The notes beneath the pieces were generated by a model. It searched no databases. It saw nothing but the letters and a program-made list of their open reading frames with translations, and was not told where the DNA came from. A program made the position numbers and the translations under genes. From positions 7,437 through 55,291 of the forward strand of contig DJHY01000298.1 in the NCBI GenBank assembly GCA_002433335.1: a DNA stretch of 47,855 bases, written 5' to 3'. The stretch is from Rhodospirillaceae bacterium UBA6608 (lineage in GTDB: Bacteria > Pseudomonadota > Alphaproteobacteria > Rhodospirillales_A > Casp-alpha2). Positions 1-10,354 of this stretch are shown one piece after another (position 1 is the stretch's first letter; every line of letters starts with the position of its first letter).

Positions 1-144
1 AAAGCCTTGGCATGTTGGGCACAATCTTGACCGTATTCAGTGCATCAATGGTGAATCGTTGTTGATAATCGTCTTGTGATCTGCTGAGGGGTGATCCCCG
101 CTCAAGCGTGATCTTGTTCGCTCTTTGATGATGGCTTAAGGGTT

Positions 145-544
145 CTAATGGTGATGATCAGTTGATTTTTGGTGTCTCAGTTTAAAGGGTGTGGGAAGCA
201 GTTCATTGAGTTGTCTTGTCCCCATACCATCTATGCTCACAGTGTCCTTGCTGGGCAGAAGTTCCTGCATCACCTGACGGCAGGCGCCGCATGGCTCTGG
301 ACATGCCATGCAGCTCACGGCCAGATTCAATCGTTCGTTTACCCTGGCTGATCGCAGTGAAAAGGGCGACCTCCTCGGGACAAATGCTAAGCCCATAAAT
401 GGCATTTTCTACGTTGCAGCCCTCGATCACACTGCCGATAACATGGTTCGTCGTAGAGCCAACCTCCAAGCCATAGGGCCCAACAACGCGCCCCAGAAGC
501 ACGGCTGCTTCCCAGACGTCTCCCGTATCGCGGGGGCTGTCCAA
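145..544 (-). pseudogene. cdd: Frameshifted cytidine deaminase relic
   Basis: Two overlapping minus-strand frames together read as a cytidine deaminase (cytidine to uridine, pyrimidine salvage). The upstream frame contains GCNVENAIYGLSICPEEVAL, matching the family's zinc-site block with Cys-x-Glu. The downstream frame contains PCGACRQVMQELLP, the second zinc block with its two Cys, and ends in ELLPTPFKL like the family C-terminus. They join only if the frame changes near position 346, so the gene is broken there. The N-terminal part is also poorly conserved, and the left end of the relic is less certain than the two motif blocks. A sequencing error cannot be excluded from the sequence alone. 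Confidence 0.7.
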
Positions 545-633
545 GGGAACGCGGCCATTTTGTTTTGTCCCGCCTTGATCGAATTCCGGACCATGTCCGG
601 TTCGGGAAAGCGAGCCGACGAAGGAGCAACGAA

Positions 634-2028
634 ATGACTACGACCAAGCGACGTTTGTTTATGAAAGGCTTTGCCGCCGCCGCGATTATCGCCGGCGCGC
701 TCGGCTTCTCCCCTGAGCCCGCAGCCGCCGCGGGCCTGAAGGTCGAAAAGGAAGAACTCAAATTCGGGTTCATCAAGCTGACCGACATGGCGCCCCTCGC
801 CATTGCCTATGAGAAAGGCTTCTTCGAAGACGAAGGCCTGTTCGTCACCCTGGAAGCCCAGGCCAACTGGAAGGTTCTGCTCGACCGCGTGATCGACGGG
901 CAGCTCGACGGCGCCCATATGCTGGCGGGCCAGCCGCTGGGCGCGACCATCGGCTTCGGTACCCAGGCGCATGTCATCACGCCGTTCTCCATGGACCTGA
1001 ACGGCAACGGCATCACCGTGTCGAACGACGTCTGGGCCGAGATGAAGAAGCACGTCCCGCACAAGGACGGCAAGCCGGTCCACCCGATCAAGGCTGATTA
1101 CCTGAAGCCTGTGGTCGCCAAGTACAAGGCCGAGGGCAAGCCCTTCAAGATGGGCATGGTCTTCCCGGTCTCGACCCATAACTACGAACTGCGCTACTGG
1201 CTGGCCGCCGGCGGCATCCACCCCGGCTACTATTCCAAGACCGACATCTCCGGTCAGATCAAGGCCGATGCCCTGTTGTCCGTGACCCCGCCGCCGCAAA
1301 TGCCGGCGACGATGGAAGCCGGCACGATCTTCGGCTACTGCGTCGGCGAGCCGTGGAACCAGCAGGCGGTGTTCAAAGGCATCGGCGTGCCGGTCATCAC
1401 CGACTACGAGATCTGGAAAGACAACCCGGAAAAGGTCTTCGGCATCACCAAGGAATTCTCGGAAAAATATCCGAACACCACCCTGGCCCTGACCAAGGCG
1501 CTGATCCGCGCCGCCATGTGGCTGGACGCCAACAACGACGGCAACCGCAAGGAAGCCGTGAAGATCCTGGCGCGGTCCGAATACGTCGGCGCCGATTACG
1601 AGGTTATCGCCAACTCGATGACCGGCACGTTCGAATACGAGAAGGGCGACAAGCGGCCGCTGCCGGACTTCAACGTGTTCTTCCGCTATTTCGCGACCTA
1701 CCCCTATCTGTCCGACGCCGTCTGGTACCTGACGCAGATGCGCCGTTGGGGCCAGATCACCGAAGGCAAGCCGGACAGTTGGTACGCGGACATCGCCAAG
1801 AAGGTCTATCGCCCGGACATCTACCTGAAGGCGGCCAAACTGCTGGTCGACGAAGGCAAGGCCGACAAGAAGGACTTCCCCTGGGACACCGACGGCTACC
1901 GCGCCCCCCAGGCCGAGTTCATCGACGGCATCACCTTCGACGGGCGCAAGCCGAACGCTTACCTGGAAAAGTTCCCGATCGGCCTGAAGAAAGAACAGGT
2001 CGTCGTGGGCGCCGAGGTCCAGGGCTGA
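634..2028 (+). CDS. nrtA: Nitrate ABC transporter substrate-binding protein, NrtA/CmpA-like
   Basis: This 464-residue protein is the probable periplasmic nitrate (possibly nitrite) receptor of the importer encoded by the next two genes. It starts at ATG 634 behind AAGGAG at 621-626; the frame is open upstream but has no comparable ribosome site. The N-terminus carries a Tat-type signal, KRRLFMKGF followed by an Ala-rich hydrophobic stretch ending in PAAAAG. The mature part has features of the NrtA/CmpA family, such as [20 protein letters not shown] and a C-terminal region rich in Lys and aromatic residues. Its position directly before permease, ATPase, nitrite reductase and nitrate reductase genes supports nitrate rather than sulfonate or bicarbonate as ligand; the ligand is inferred from context. 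Confidence 0.9.
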   Translation: MTTTKRRLFMKGFAAAAIIAGALGFSPEPAAAAGLKVEKEELKFGFIKLTDMAPLAIAYEKGFFEDEGLFVTLEAQANWKVLLDRVIDGQLDGAHMLAGQPLGATIGFGTQAHVITPFSMDLNGNGITVSNDVWAEMKKHVPHKDGKPVHPIKADYLKPVVAKYKAEGKPFKMGMVFPVSTHNYELRYWLAAGGIHPGYYSKTDISGQIKADALLSVTPPPQMPATMEAGTIFGYCVGEPWNQQAVFKGIGVPVITDYEIWKDNPEKVFGITKEFSEKYPNTTLALTKALIRAAMWLDANNDGNRKEAVKILARSEYVGADYEVIANSMTGTFEYEKGDKRPLPDFNVFFRYFATYPYLSDAVWYLTQMRRWGQITEGKPDSWYADIAKKVYRPDIYLKAAKLLVDEGKADKKDFPWDTDGYRAPQAEFIDGITFDGRKPNAYLEKFPIGLKKEQVVVGAEVQG

Positions 2029-2104
2029 TTCCGTGCGGACGGGACGCGGGCCCGGCCCCGTCCCGTCAATCCGGATGCACGCAAGAAATTGAAAGAGACA
2101 TGAC

Positions 2105-3130
2105 ATGACCGCCATCACCGCCAACCGCGTCAACAACGTCCTGACGCTGATCGGCCTGACCTGGTTCACGCCTGTCATTCGAATGATCGCCGGTGAAAAC
2201 CCGCGCCACGAACTGATGCAGCTTTGGCGCCTGTTGGGCGTTCCCGTGGTTGCCTTCGCCGTTTTCCTGGGTCTGTGGTCGCATCTGGCGAGCCAGGTCG
2301 AGACCAGCCTGGGCAAAATCCCCGGCCCGGTCGCCGTCTACGAGGAAGCGGTCAGCCTGTGGGAAGACCATAAGATCCAGCGCGACAAGGAAGCCGCCTT
2401 CTACGAACGCCAGGAAAAGCGCAACGCGCGCAAGCTGGCCGAAGACCCGAACGCGGAAGTCAAATGGCGCACCTATACCGGCAAGCCGAGCTATGTCGAT
2501 CAGATCGGCACCAGCTTGAAGACCGTGTTCATGGGCTTCCTGATCGCGACCGCCTTCGCCGTGCCGATCGGTATTCTTTGCGGCCTGTCGCCCCTGTTTA
2601 ATTCGGCGATGAACCCGCTGATTCAGCTGTTCAAGCCGGTTTCGCCGCTGGCCTGGCTGCCGATCGTCACCATGGTCGTCAGCGCCGTTTACGTGACCGA
2701 CGATCCGATGTTCGAGAAATCGTTTCTCAACTCGGCGATCACCGTGACGCTCTGCTCGCTTTGGCCGACGCTCATCAACACCTCGGTCGGCGTCGCCTCC
2801 ATCGACCGCGATCTGGTCAACGTCGGTCGCGTTCTGCAGCTCAACTGGTGGACCAAGGTCATGAAGATGGTCCTGCCATCGGCCTTGCCGCTGATCTTCA
2901 CGGGGCTGCGCTTGTCGTTGGGCGTCGGCTGGATGGTGCTGATCGCGGCCGAGATGCTGGCCCAGAACCCGGGCCTCGGAAAATTCGTTTGGGACGAGTT
3001 CCAGAACGGCTCTTCCCATTCGCTCGGCAAGATCATGGTCGCCGTGTTCACCATCGGCATCATCGGCTTCCTGCTCGACCGGGTCATGCTGACCCTGCAG
3101 GGCCTCTTGACCTTCTCCGACAAGCGCTAG
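2105..3130 (+). CDS. nrtB: Nitrate ABC transporter permease, NrtB-like
   Basis: This 341-residue inner-membrane protein is the channel subunit of the nitrate importer. After the first membrane segment (about residues 45-60) there is a long charged stretch, roughly residues 65-130, that is unusual compared with short SsuC/TauC permeases but typical of NrtB/CmpB. The binding-protein-dependent transport domain follows, with the coupling-loop region around [20 protein letters not shown] and the later [13 protein letters not shown] helix. It lies 76 bases after nrtA, and the ATPase gene begins 17 bases after its stop, so the three are very likely co-transcribed. It probably works as a homodimer with the two-domain ATPase. 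Confidence 0.9.
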   Translation: MTAITANRVNNVLTLIGLTWFTPVIRMIAGENPRHELMQLWRLLGVPVVAFAVFLGLWSHLASQVETSLGKIPGPVAVYEEAVSLWEDHKIQRDKEAAFYERQEKRNARKLAEDPNAEVKWRTYTGKPSYVDQIGTSLKTVFMGFLIATAFAVPIGILCGLSPLFNSAMNPLIQLFKPVSPLAWLPIVTMVVSAVYVTDDPMFEKSFLNSAITVTLCSLWPTLINTSVGVASIDRDLVNVGRVLQLNWWTKVMKMVLPSALPLIFTGLRLSLGVGWMVLIAAEMLAQNPGLGKFVWDEFQNGSSHSLGKIMVAVFTIGIIGFLLDRVMLTLQGLLTFSDKR

Positions 3131-3147
3131 GACAGAGGACCGGAACC

Positions 3148-4851
3148 ATGGCATTCCTGGAACTGCAAGGCGTCGCCAAGTCCTACGGCGAAGGCGGTGC
3201 AAAGACCGAGGTCCTGAAGGACATCAACCTCGCGATCGAAGAAGGTGAGTTCGTCGCCATCGTCGGATTTTCAGGGTCCGGTAAGACGACCCTGATCTCG
3301 GCCATGGCCGGGCTGATCCGCCCGGACGCCGGGACGATCACCCTGCGGGGCAAGGAAATCGACGGCCCCGCGCCGGAACGCGGCGTGGTCTTTCAGAACT
3401 ACTCGCTGATGCCCTGGCTGTCGGTCGCCGGCAACATCGGCCTTGCGGTCGACGTTCTGTTCAAGAACGAGAGCAAGGCCGACCGTCGGGCGCGGATTGA
3501 AAAGTACGTCGACATGGTCGGCCTCAGCCATGCCATCACGCGCAAACCGGCGGAGCTGTCCGGCGGCATGCGCCAGCGCGTCGCGGTCGCCCGGGCGTTG
3601 GCCATGGAGCCGGAGGTGCTGTTGCTGGATGAGCCGCTCAGCGCGCTCGACGCGCTGACCCGCGCCAACCTGCAGGACGAGATCGAGGAGATCTGGAGCC
3701 GCGAAAAGAAGACGGTCGTCCTGATCACCAACGACGTCGACGAAGCGATCCTGCTGGCCGACCGCATCATCCCGTTGAACCCGGGGCCGGGTGCGACTTT
3801 CGGACCCGAGTTCAAGGTCTCGATCCCGCGTCCGCGCGATCGTTCAGCCATGAACCATGATCCCGAGTTCAAGGCGCTGCGTCGCGACGTCACGCAGTAT
3901 CTGATGTCGGTCGGCGTGGAACGCGGCGCGCAGAATGACGACTCGTTGGTTCTGCCCAACGTCGTGCCGATGGACCTGCACACGAAGTTGCCGCAGGTCG
4001 CGTTCGACGCCGCCGCACCCCGGTCGCCCCATGAAGACCGCTATTGCGATTTCTCCGGCGTGACCAAGGTCTATCCCACGCCGAAGGGGCCGCTGACCGT
4101 GGTTGACGGGTTCGACCTGCGGATGAAGCGGGGCGAGTTCGTCTCGATCATCGGCCATTCCGGTTGCGGCAAGTCGACGGTGTTGTCCATGGCGGCAGGA
4201 CTGAACGACATTTCCGGCGGCGGGATCATCCTGGACGGCCGCGAAGTTTCCGACGCCGGCCCCGACCGGGGCGTGGTGTTCCAGGCGCCGTCCCTGTTCC
4301 CCTGGTTGACGGCGTTGGAGAACGTGGCCCTGGGCGTCGACAAGGTCTATCCCCATGCGACCCAGCCGGAACGCGAAGCCATCGTTCGCTATTACCTGTC
4401 GCGGGTCGGCCTTTCCGACGCTGCCGACAAGGCCGCGAGCGACCTGTCGAACGGGATGAAGCAACGTGTCGGCATTGCCCGCGCCTTCGCCCTGTCGCCG
4501 AAGCTGCTGTTGCTGGACGAGCCGTTCGGCATGCTCGACAGCCTGACTCGGTGGGAATTGCAAGAGGTCCTAATGGAAGTCTGGACCCGCACCCAGGTCA
4601 CCGCGATCTGCGTCACCCATGACGTCGACGAAGCGATCCTGCTGGCCGACCGGGTGGTGATGATGACCAACGGCCCGAACGCTCGCGTCGGCAAGATCAT
4701 GGAAGTCGATCTGCCGCGTCCGCGGTCGCGCAAGCAGCTGTTGGAACACCCGAAATATTACGAGTACCGCGCCGAGCTCTTGGATTTCCTGGAAGAATAC
4801 GAACAGGGACACCAGGGCAAAAGCGCTTCATCGAAAGAGGAGGCTGCATAG
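3148..4851 (+). CDS. Fused double-ATPase nitrate transporter subunit (NrtC-NrtD in one chain)
   Basis: This 567-residue protein holds two complete ABC ATPase domains in one chain, so it should supply both nucleotide-binding domains of the nitrate importer. Domain 1 (about residues 1-260) has Walker A at 40-48, signature LSGGM at 137-141 and Walker B Glu162, but the switch His is Asn195 (LITNDVDEA). Domain 2 (about 295-550) has Walker A at 336-344, Walker B Glu458 and switch His491, but its signature reads LSNGM with Asn435. In a head-to-tail sandwich, Asn195 and the altered signature fall in the same composite site, leaving one consensus and one degenerate site. The start at ATG 3148 follows nrtB by 17 bases; nirB begins immediately after its stop. 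Confidence 0.9.
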   Translation: MAFLELQGVAKSYGEGGAKTEVLKDINLAIEEGEFVAIVGFSGSGKTTLISAMAGLIRPDAGTITLRGKEIDGPAPERGVVFQNYSLMPWLSVAGNIGLAVDVLFKNESKADRRARIEKYVDMVGLSHAITRKPAELSGGMRQRVAVARALAMEPEVLLLDEPLSALDALTRANLQDEIEEIWSREKKTVVLITNDVDEAILLADRIIPLNPGPGATFGPEFKVSIPRPRDRSAMNHDPEFKALRRDVTQYLMSVGVERGAQNDDSLVLPNVVPMDLHTKLPQVAFDAAAPRSPHEDRYCDFSGVTKVYPTPKGPLTVVDGFDLRMKRGEFVSIIGHSGCGKSTVLSMAAGLNDISGGGIILDGREVSDAGPDRGVVFQAPSLFPWLTALENVALGVDKVYPHATQPEREAIVRYYLSRVGLSDAADKAASDLSNGMKQRVGIARAFALSPKLLLLDEPFGMLDSLTRWELQEVLMEVWTRTQVTAICVTHDVDEAILLADRVVMMTNGPNARVGKIMEVDLPRPRSRKQLLEHPKYYEYRAELLDFLEEYEQGHQGKSASSKEEAA

Positions 4852-7302
4852 ATGAGCAAGAAACTCGTCGTCATCGGTAACGGCATGGCGCCGGGCCGGG
4901 TGCTGGAGCATTTGTTCGATAAGGCCCCCGACGCCTATGAGGTGACCATCTTCAACGCCGAGCCGCGCGTGAACTACGACCGCATCATGCTGTCGCCGGT
5001 TCTGTCCGGGGAAAAGGCCTACGAGGACATCATCATTCACGATGATGCCTGGTACGAAAAACACGGCGTGACGCTGCTGAAGGGCAAGAAGGTGGTCGAG
5101 ATCGACCGCGCCGCCCGCAAGGTCGTGGCCGAGGATGGAACCGAAGCCGAATACGACAAGCTGTTGATCGCCACCGGCTCGTCGCCCTTTGTCATTCCCG
5201 TACCGGGCAAGGACTTGGACGGGGTCGTCACCTACCGCGATCTCGACGATGTCGACAAGATGCTCAAGGTCGCCGAGGGCGGCGGCTCCGCCGTGGTTAT
5301 CGGCGGCGGGCTGTTGGGTTTGGAAGCGGCCTACGGCCTGAAGCAGCGGGGCATGACCGTCACGGTCCTGCACCTGATGCCGACCCTGATGGAGCGGCAG
5401 TTGGACCCCAGCGCCGGTTACTTGTTGGAAAAGGCCCTGGCCGACCGTGACATCAAGATCATTACCCGCGCCAATACGCAGGAAATCATGGGTGCGGACG
5501 GCAAGGTCGCGGGCGTCAAGCTGGATGACGGCTCGGAGATCCCGGCCGAGATCGTGGTCATGGCCGTGGGTATCAAACCCAACGCCCAGCTGGCGGACGA
5601 TGCGGGCCTGGAAACCAATCGCGGCATTCTGGTCGACGACCACATGGTGACCAGCGATCCGGACATTCTGTCGGTCGGTGAATGCGTCGAGCATCGGGGC
5701 CAATGCTACGGCCTGGTCGCTCCCCTTTACGAGATGGCCAAGGTCATCGCCGCGAACCTGTCCGGCGATGGGGATCCTGCCTATACCGGATCGGTCACCG
5801 CGACCAAGTTGAAGGTCACGGGCGTCGATCTGTACTCGGCGGGCGATTTCGCCGAGGCCGACGACCGCGAGGAAATCGTCCTGCGCGACGCCGCGGGCGG
5901 GGTCTACAAGCGCCTAGTCCTCAAGGACAACAAGATCATCGGCGCGGTCCTATACGGCGATACGGCCGACGGGGCCTGGTTCTTCGACCTATTGAAGAAG
6001 GAAACCGATATCTCCGACATGCGGGAAACGCTGATCTTCGGCCAAGCCTATGCCGGAGGGTCCCCCCTGGACCCTACGGCGGCCGTTGCAGCCTTACCGG
6101 ATGACGCGGAGATCTGCGGCTGCAACGGCGTTTGCAAGGGAGCCATCGTTCAGGCCATCTCCGAAAAGGGCCTGACCGGCATTGACGACGTACGCGCCCA
6201 TACCAAGGCGTCGTCCAGCTGCGGCACGTGCACCGGGCTGGTCGAACAGTTGTTGAAGCTGACCCTTGGCGATGCGTTTCAGCCCGATGCCGTGCAGCCG
6301 ATGTGCGGATGCACCGACCTGGGCCATGACGACGTGCGGCGGCTGATCGTCGCGCAGGAATTGAAATCCATTCCCGCCGTGTTGCAGGAATTGCAATGGA
6401 AGACGTCCTGCGGCTGCGCCAAGTGCCGCCCGGCCCTGAACTATTACCTGCTGGCCACTTGGCCCGGCGAATACGTCGACGATAAACAGTCGCGGTTCAT
6501 CAACGAACGGGTCCACGCCAACATTCAAAAGGACGGCACCTATTCCGTGGTGCCGCGCATGTGGGGCGGGATCACCACCCCGGACGAGCTGCGCGCCATC
6601 GCCGATGTGGCCGACAAGTACCAGATCCCGACCGTTAAGATGACGGGCGGACAGCGCGTCGACTTGTTGGGCGTAAAGAAGGAAGACCTGCCCGCCGTCT
6701 GGGCCGATCTGAACGCAGCGGGAATGGTCTCCGGCCATGCCTACGGTAAATCCCTGCGCACGGTGAAGACCTGTGTCGGGACCGATTGGTGCCGGTTCGG
6801 GACGCAGGATTCCACGGGGCTGGGAATCAAGCTGGAGAAGTTCCTATGGGGCTCGTGGACGCCACATAAGGTCAAGCTGGCCGTGTCCGGCTGTCCCCGC
6901 AATTGCGCCGAGGCGACGTGCAAGGACATCGGCGTGGTCTGCGTCGATTCCGGCTACGAAATCCATTTCGCCGGGGCTGCGGGGATGCACGTCAAGGCGA
7001 CGGAAATTCTCTGCACCGTCGAAACCGAGGCCGAGGTGGTGGAGCACGTCGGGGCGCTGATGCAGCTCTATCGTGAACAGGGCCGCTACCTGGAGCGCAT
7101 CTACAAATGGGCCGACCGGGTCGGTCTGGACGTTGCCCGCAAACAGGTGGCCGAGGATCCAGAGCGTCGCAAGGAACTCAACGAGCGCTTCATCTATTCG
7201 CAGAAGTTCATGCAAATCGATCCTTGGGCCGAGCGGGTCCAAGGCAAGGATGCGGAAGAATTCACCTCCTTCCGTTTGGCGCAATTCGGGAAAGTGGCGT
7301 GA
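4852..7302 (+). CDS. nirB: Assimilatory nitrite reductase large subunit
   Basis: NirB reduces nitrite to ammonium in the cytoplasm with electrons from NAD(P)H. The 816 residues match the family length. Domains in order: FAD site (VVIGNGMAPG near residue 6), NAD(P) site (VVIGGGLLGLEAA near 150), two BFD-like [2Fe-2S] segments (CGCNGVC beginning near Cys422 with CGTCTG about 35 residues later; then CGCTD and SCGCAKC near 485-525), and the sirohaem/[4Fe-4S] domain. The sirohaem-cluster ligands are visible as Cys641-x5-Cys647 and Cys681-x3-Cys685. ATG 4852 follows the ATPase stop with no spacer, and its stop overlaps the nirD start as TGATG, indicating translational coupling. Confidence 0.96.
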   Translation: MSKKLVVIGNGMAPGRVLEHLFDKAPDAYEVTIFNAEPRVNYDRIMLSPVLSGEKAYEDIIIHDDAWYEKHGVTLLKGKKVVEIDRAARKVVAEDGTEAEYDKLLIATGSSPFVIPVPGKDLDGVVTYRDLDDVDKMLKVAEGGGSAVVIGGGLLGLEAAYGLKQRGMTVTVLHLMPTLMERQLDPSAGYLLEKALADRDIKIITRANTQEIMGADGKVAGVKLDDGSEIPAEIVVMAVGIKPNAQLADDAGLETNRGILVDDHMVTSDPDILSVGECVEHRGQCYGLVAPLYEMAKVIAANLSGDGDPAYTGSVTATKLKVTGVDLYSAGDFAEADDREEIVLRDAAGGVYKRLVLKDNKIIGAVLYGDTADGAWFFDLLKKETDISDMRETLIFGQAYAGGSPLDPTAAVAALPDDAEICGCNGVCKGAIVQAISEKGLTGIDDVRAHTKASSSCGTCTGLVEQLLKLTLGDAFQPDAVQPMCGCTDLGHDDVRRLIVAQELKSIPAVLQELQWKTSCGCAKCRPALNYYLLATWPGEYVDDKQSRFINERVHANIQKDGTYSVVPRMWGGITTPDELRAIADVADKYQIPTVKMTGGQRVDLLGVKKEDLPAVWADLNAAGMVSGHAYGKSLRTVKTCVGTDWCRFGTQDSTGLGIKLEKFLWGSWTPHKVKLAVSGCPRNCAEATCKDIGVVCVDSGYEIHFAGAAGMHVKATEILCTVETEAEVVEHVGALMQLYREQGRYLERIYKWADRVGLDVARKQVAEDPERRKELNERFIYSQKFMQIDPWAERVQGKDAEEFTSFRLAQFGKVA

Positions 7303-7649
7303 TGAATGAAATGACTGTGAATACGAAAACGCAAGTCTGGATCGAAGTCTGCAAGCTGGACGACATTCCCCCGCAAGGGGCCCGTGTGATCCGAGCGACG
7401 CTCGGCTGCGTCGCCTTGTTCCGCACGACAGAGGACAAGGTCTTCGCCCTCGAAGATCGCTGCCCGCACAAAGGCGGCCCGCTCAGCCAGGGGATCGTCC
7501 ATGAAAACGGCGTGACCTGCCCGCTGCACAACTGGGTCATCGATCTGGAAACCGGTCGCGCCAAAGCGCCGGACGAGGGGCGCGTGCGAACCTATCCGGT
7601 CGAAGTACAGGACGGTCGCGTCCTGATCGACCGCGCGCTTTTGGCTTGA
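7302..7649 (+). CDS. nirD: Nitrite reductase small subunit, Rieske-type
   Basis: This 115-residue protein is the small subunit of the NirBD nitrite reductase. It is a Rieske-fold ferredoxin with both ligand pairs intact: Cys54-Pro-His56 and Cys73-Pro-Leu-His76, so it should bind a [2Fe-2S] cluster. This matters because some NirD homologues have lost these ligands. The start at ATG 7302 overlaps the nirB stop; an alternative ATG lies four codons further in at 7311 in the same frame. nasA begins 14 bases after its stop. It probably relays electrons or stabilises the large subunit. Confidence 0.93.
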   Translation: MNEMTVNTKTQVWIEVCKLDDIPPQGARVIRATLGCVALFRTTEDKVFALEDRCPHKGGPLSQGIVHENGVTCPLHNWVIDLETGRAKAPDEGRVRTYPVEVQDGRVLIDRALLA

Positions 7650-7663
7650 GGGAGGGAGCGGGC

Positions 7664-10354
7664 ATGACCGGCGGCATGACGGACACGGGCGCAACCTGCA
7701 CGGCGACGACCTGCCCCTATTGCGGGGTCGGGTGCGGCGTGCGCGCCACTGTCGATGCCGCCGGCGTGTCTATCGCCGGAGACCCGGATCATCCGGCCAA
7801 CTTCGGGCGGCTGTGCTCCAAGGGAACGAATTTGGGCGAGACGCTGTCTCGCGACGACCGGTTGCTGCACCCGGAGATCGGGGGGCGGCGGGCTTCATGG
7901 GCCGAGGCCCTGGATCTCGTCGCCTCCCGGTTCCGCGACGCGATCGAAACCTATGGCCCCGATTCCGTCGCCTTCTATGTCTCCGGCCAATTGCTGACCG
8001 AGGATTATTACGTCGCCAACAAGTTGATGAAGGGTTTCATCGGCTCGGCCAATATCGATACCAACTCGCGCCTTTGCATGGCGTCCTCCGTCGCCGGGCA
8101 CAAGCGCGCTTTCGGCACCGACACCGTGCCGGGGGTGTACGAGGATTTGGAACAGGCCGACCTCGTCGTCATGGTCGGCTCCAACCTGGCGTGGTGTCAT
8201 CCGGTTCTGTATCAGCGCCTTCAGGCGGCGCGGAAGGAACGGGGCAGCAAGGTCATCGTCATCGATCCGCGCCGAACCGCGACAGCGGAAACGGCGGATA
8301 TGCATCTGCCCCTTCAGCCGGGATCGGACATCGCCCTGTTCAACGGCCTGATGGCTTGGTTGTCGCGCGAAGGGAAATTCGACGACGCCTTCATCGCCGG
8401 TCACACCACGGGCATGGCCCAGGCGCTGAAGACCGCCGAGGAATGGACGCCGGAGAAAGTCGCGGCGCGGTGCGGCCTGGCGTTGGAACGGGTCGTGGAA
8501 TTCTATCGTCTGTTCGCCGAGACGGAGCGGACGGTCACCGTCTATAGCCAGGGCGTCAATCAATCGACCGCCGGTACGGACAAGGTCAACGCGGTCATCA
8601 ACTGTCACCTCGCCACCGGGCGCATCGGCAAACCGGGCATGGGGCCGTTCTCGGTCACCGGCCAACCCAACGCGATGGGTGGTCGCGAGGTGGGTGGCCT
8701 GGCCAACCAACTGGCCTGTCATCTGGAACTCGACGACCCGGCGCATCGCCAAGTGGCGCAGAACTTCTGGGACAGCCCAGTGATCGCCGGTTCAGCGGGA
8801 CTGAAGGCCGTGGACTTGTTCGACGCCGTCGCCGACGGGCGGATCAAGGCGCTGTGGATCATGGCGACCAATCCTGCCGTCAGCCTGCCCGATGCCGACC
8901 GGGTGCGTGACGCTATCGCCCAATGCCCCTTCGTCGCGGTTTCGGACGTGACCCGGGACACCGATACGGTGGACCTGGCGCATGTCTTGTTGCCGGCCCA
9001 TGCCTGGGGCGAAAAAGACGGCACGGTGACCAATTCCGAACGTCGCATCTCGCGCCAGCGGGCCTTCCTGCCCGTGCCCGACGACGTGCGCGCCGATTGG
9101 TGGATGGTGGCCCAGGTCGCCGCCCGCCTGGGCCACGGGGCTGCCTTCGATTATTCCGGTCCCGCCGACATTTTCCGCGAATACGCGGCCATGACCGCCG
9201 TCGCCAATCAAACCCTGGCCCGTGATCTGGACCTGGGCGGGATGGCCGATCTTTCGGATGCCGACTATGACGGCCTGACGCCGACGCTCTGGCCGCAGCG
9301 CGCCGGGGGCGGTTCGGAAACGCGGTTCTTCGCCGAAGGCGGTTTCTTCACCCCGGATCGCATGGGCCGCTTCCTGCCCGTGGTCGATCGGGCCCCGGCC
9401 TCTGCGCCCGATGAGGAATACGACTTGATCCTGAATACCGGGCGCATCCGCGATCAATGGCACACCATGACGCGCACGGCCTTGTCGCCGGCGCTGTCCC
9501 AGCATTTGGGGGAACCCTTCGTGGAAATTTCCAAGGCCGATGCCGCGCGCCTGGGGTTGGCCCCGGCGTCCCTGGCTCATGTCGAAAGCGCGCGGGGGGA
9601 CTGTCTGGTGCGGGTGTTGATCACCAATCGGGTGATGCCGGGGCAGGTCTTCGTGCCGATGCATTGGAACGACCACTGGTCGGGCCGGGCGCGGGTCGAT
9701 GCTCTGGTCGCGCCGAACGTCGACCCTGTCTCCGGCCAACCGGAAGCCAAATACACCCCGGTCAAGGTCCGGCCCTTTGCGGCGGCGTTCCATGCTTTCG
9801 CCGTGTCGCGCGCGCGCCCGATGGTGGATCGTGCGGACTATTGGACCCTGGCCCGGACCGAGGGCGGCTGGCGGTCGGAATTGGCCGCGACCGAACAGCC
9901 GGACGACTGGGCGGCCTGGGCCCGCGCGTTGTTGGGGCTGGATGCCACGGACGGCGCGGTGCGCATTCTGGCGGCCGAGGACAAGGCGGCGGGGGGATAC
10001 CGCATGGCGGCGTTCCGTGGCGACGATCTGGTCGGCGCGGTCTTCGCCACGCCGGAGCCGGTCGCCGTCGATCGTACCTGGGTGGCCGGGAAATTGACCG
10101 CGCCGGTCGCGGCCTTGGCCGACCGGGTTTCGGTGCTGGCCGGGCGGCGGGCGGCGGATAAGGAAGACCCGGGGGCGATTATTTGCACCTGCATGTTCGT
10201 CGGCGCGAACGTCATTCGCCGCGCCATCGTTGAAGAGGGCTGCGCCACCGCCGATGCGGTCGGCGCATGCACCGGAGCGGGAATAACCTGTGGGTCGTGC
10301 CGACCCGAGATCGAGGCTTTGATTGCCGATGCCGAATTGCGACAGGCCAGCTGA
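7664..10354 (+). CDS. nasA: Assimilatory nitrate reductase catalytic subunit with C-terminal BFD domain
   Basis: This 896-residue cytoplasmic molybdoenzyme reduces nitrate to nitrite. The N-terminus carries the [4Fe-4S] motif Cys17-x2-Cys20-x3-Cys24-x26-Cys51, followed by the bis-MGD molybdopterin oxidoreductase domain (for example NTGRIRDQWHTMTRT) and the molydopterin dinucleotide-binding domain near residues 590-700. The last about 60 residues form a BFD-like [2Fe-2S] domain (IICTCMFVG ... GITCGSCRPEI), which suits electron entry from an NADH-linked partner or ferredoxin. No separate nasC/nasB reductase gene is seen here. The start at ATG 7664 sits behind GAGGGAGGG; another in-frame ATG is four codons downstream at 7676. 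It overlaps the next gene. Confidence 0.95.
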   Translation: MTGGMTDTGATCTATTCPYCGVGCGVRATVDAAGVSIAGDPDHPANFGRLCSKGTNLGETLSRDDRLLHPEIGGRRASWAEALDLVASRFRDAIETYGPDSVAFYVSGQLLTEDYYVANKLMKGFIGSANIDTNSRLCMASSVAGHKRAFGTDTVPGVYEDLEQADLVVMVGSNLAWCHPVLYQRLQAARKERGSKVIVIDPRRTATAETADMHLPLQPGSDIALFNGLMAWLSREGKFDDAFIAGHTTGMAQALKTAEEWTPEKVAARCGLALERVVEFYRLFAETERTVTVYSQGVNQSTAGTDKVNAVINCHLATGRIGKPGMGPFSVTGQPNAMGGREVGGLANQLACHLELDDPAHRQVAQNFWDSPVIAGSAGLKAVDLFDAVADGRIKALWIMATNPAVSLPDADRVRDAIAQCPFVAVSDVTRDTDTVDLAHVLLPAHAWGEKDGTVTNSERRISRQRAFLPVPDDVRADWWMVAQVAARLGHGAAFDYSGPADIFREYAAMTAVANQTLARDLDLGGMADLSDADYDGLTPTLWPQRAGGGSETRFFAEGGFFTPDRMGRFLPVVDRAPASAPDEEYDLILNTGRIRDQWHTMTRTALSPALSQHLGEPFVEISKADAARLGLAPASLAHVESARGDCLVRVLITNRVMPGQVFVPMHWNDHWSGRARVDALVAPNVDPVSGQPEAKYTPVKVRPFAAAFHAFAVSRARPMVDRADYWTLARTEGGWRSELAATEQPDDWAAWARALLGLDATDGAVRILAAEDKAAGGYRMAAFRGDDLVGAVFATPEPVAVDRTWVAGKLTAPVAALADRVSVLAGRRAADKEDPGAIICTCMFVGANVIRRAIVEEGCATADAVGACTGAGITCGSCRPEIEALIADAELRQAS

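Noticed and set aside
427..2316. 629-codon minus-strand open frame opposite nrtA
   Set aside because: It is antisense to a well-supported gene, shows no domains and has repetitive Val/Gly/Asp/Arg composition typical of GC-rich reverse frames.
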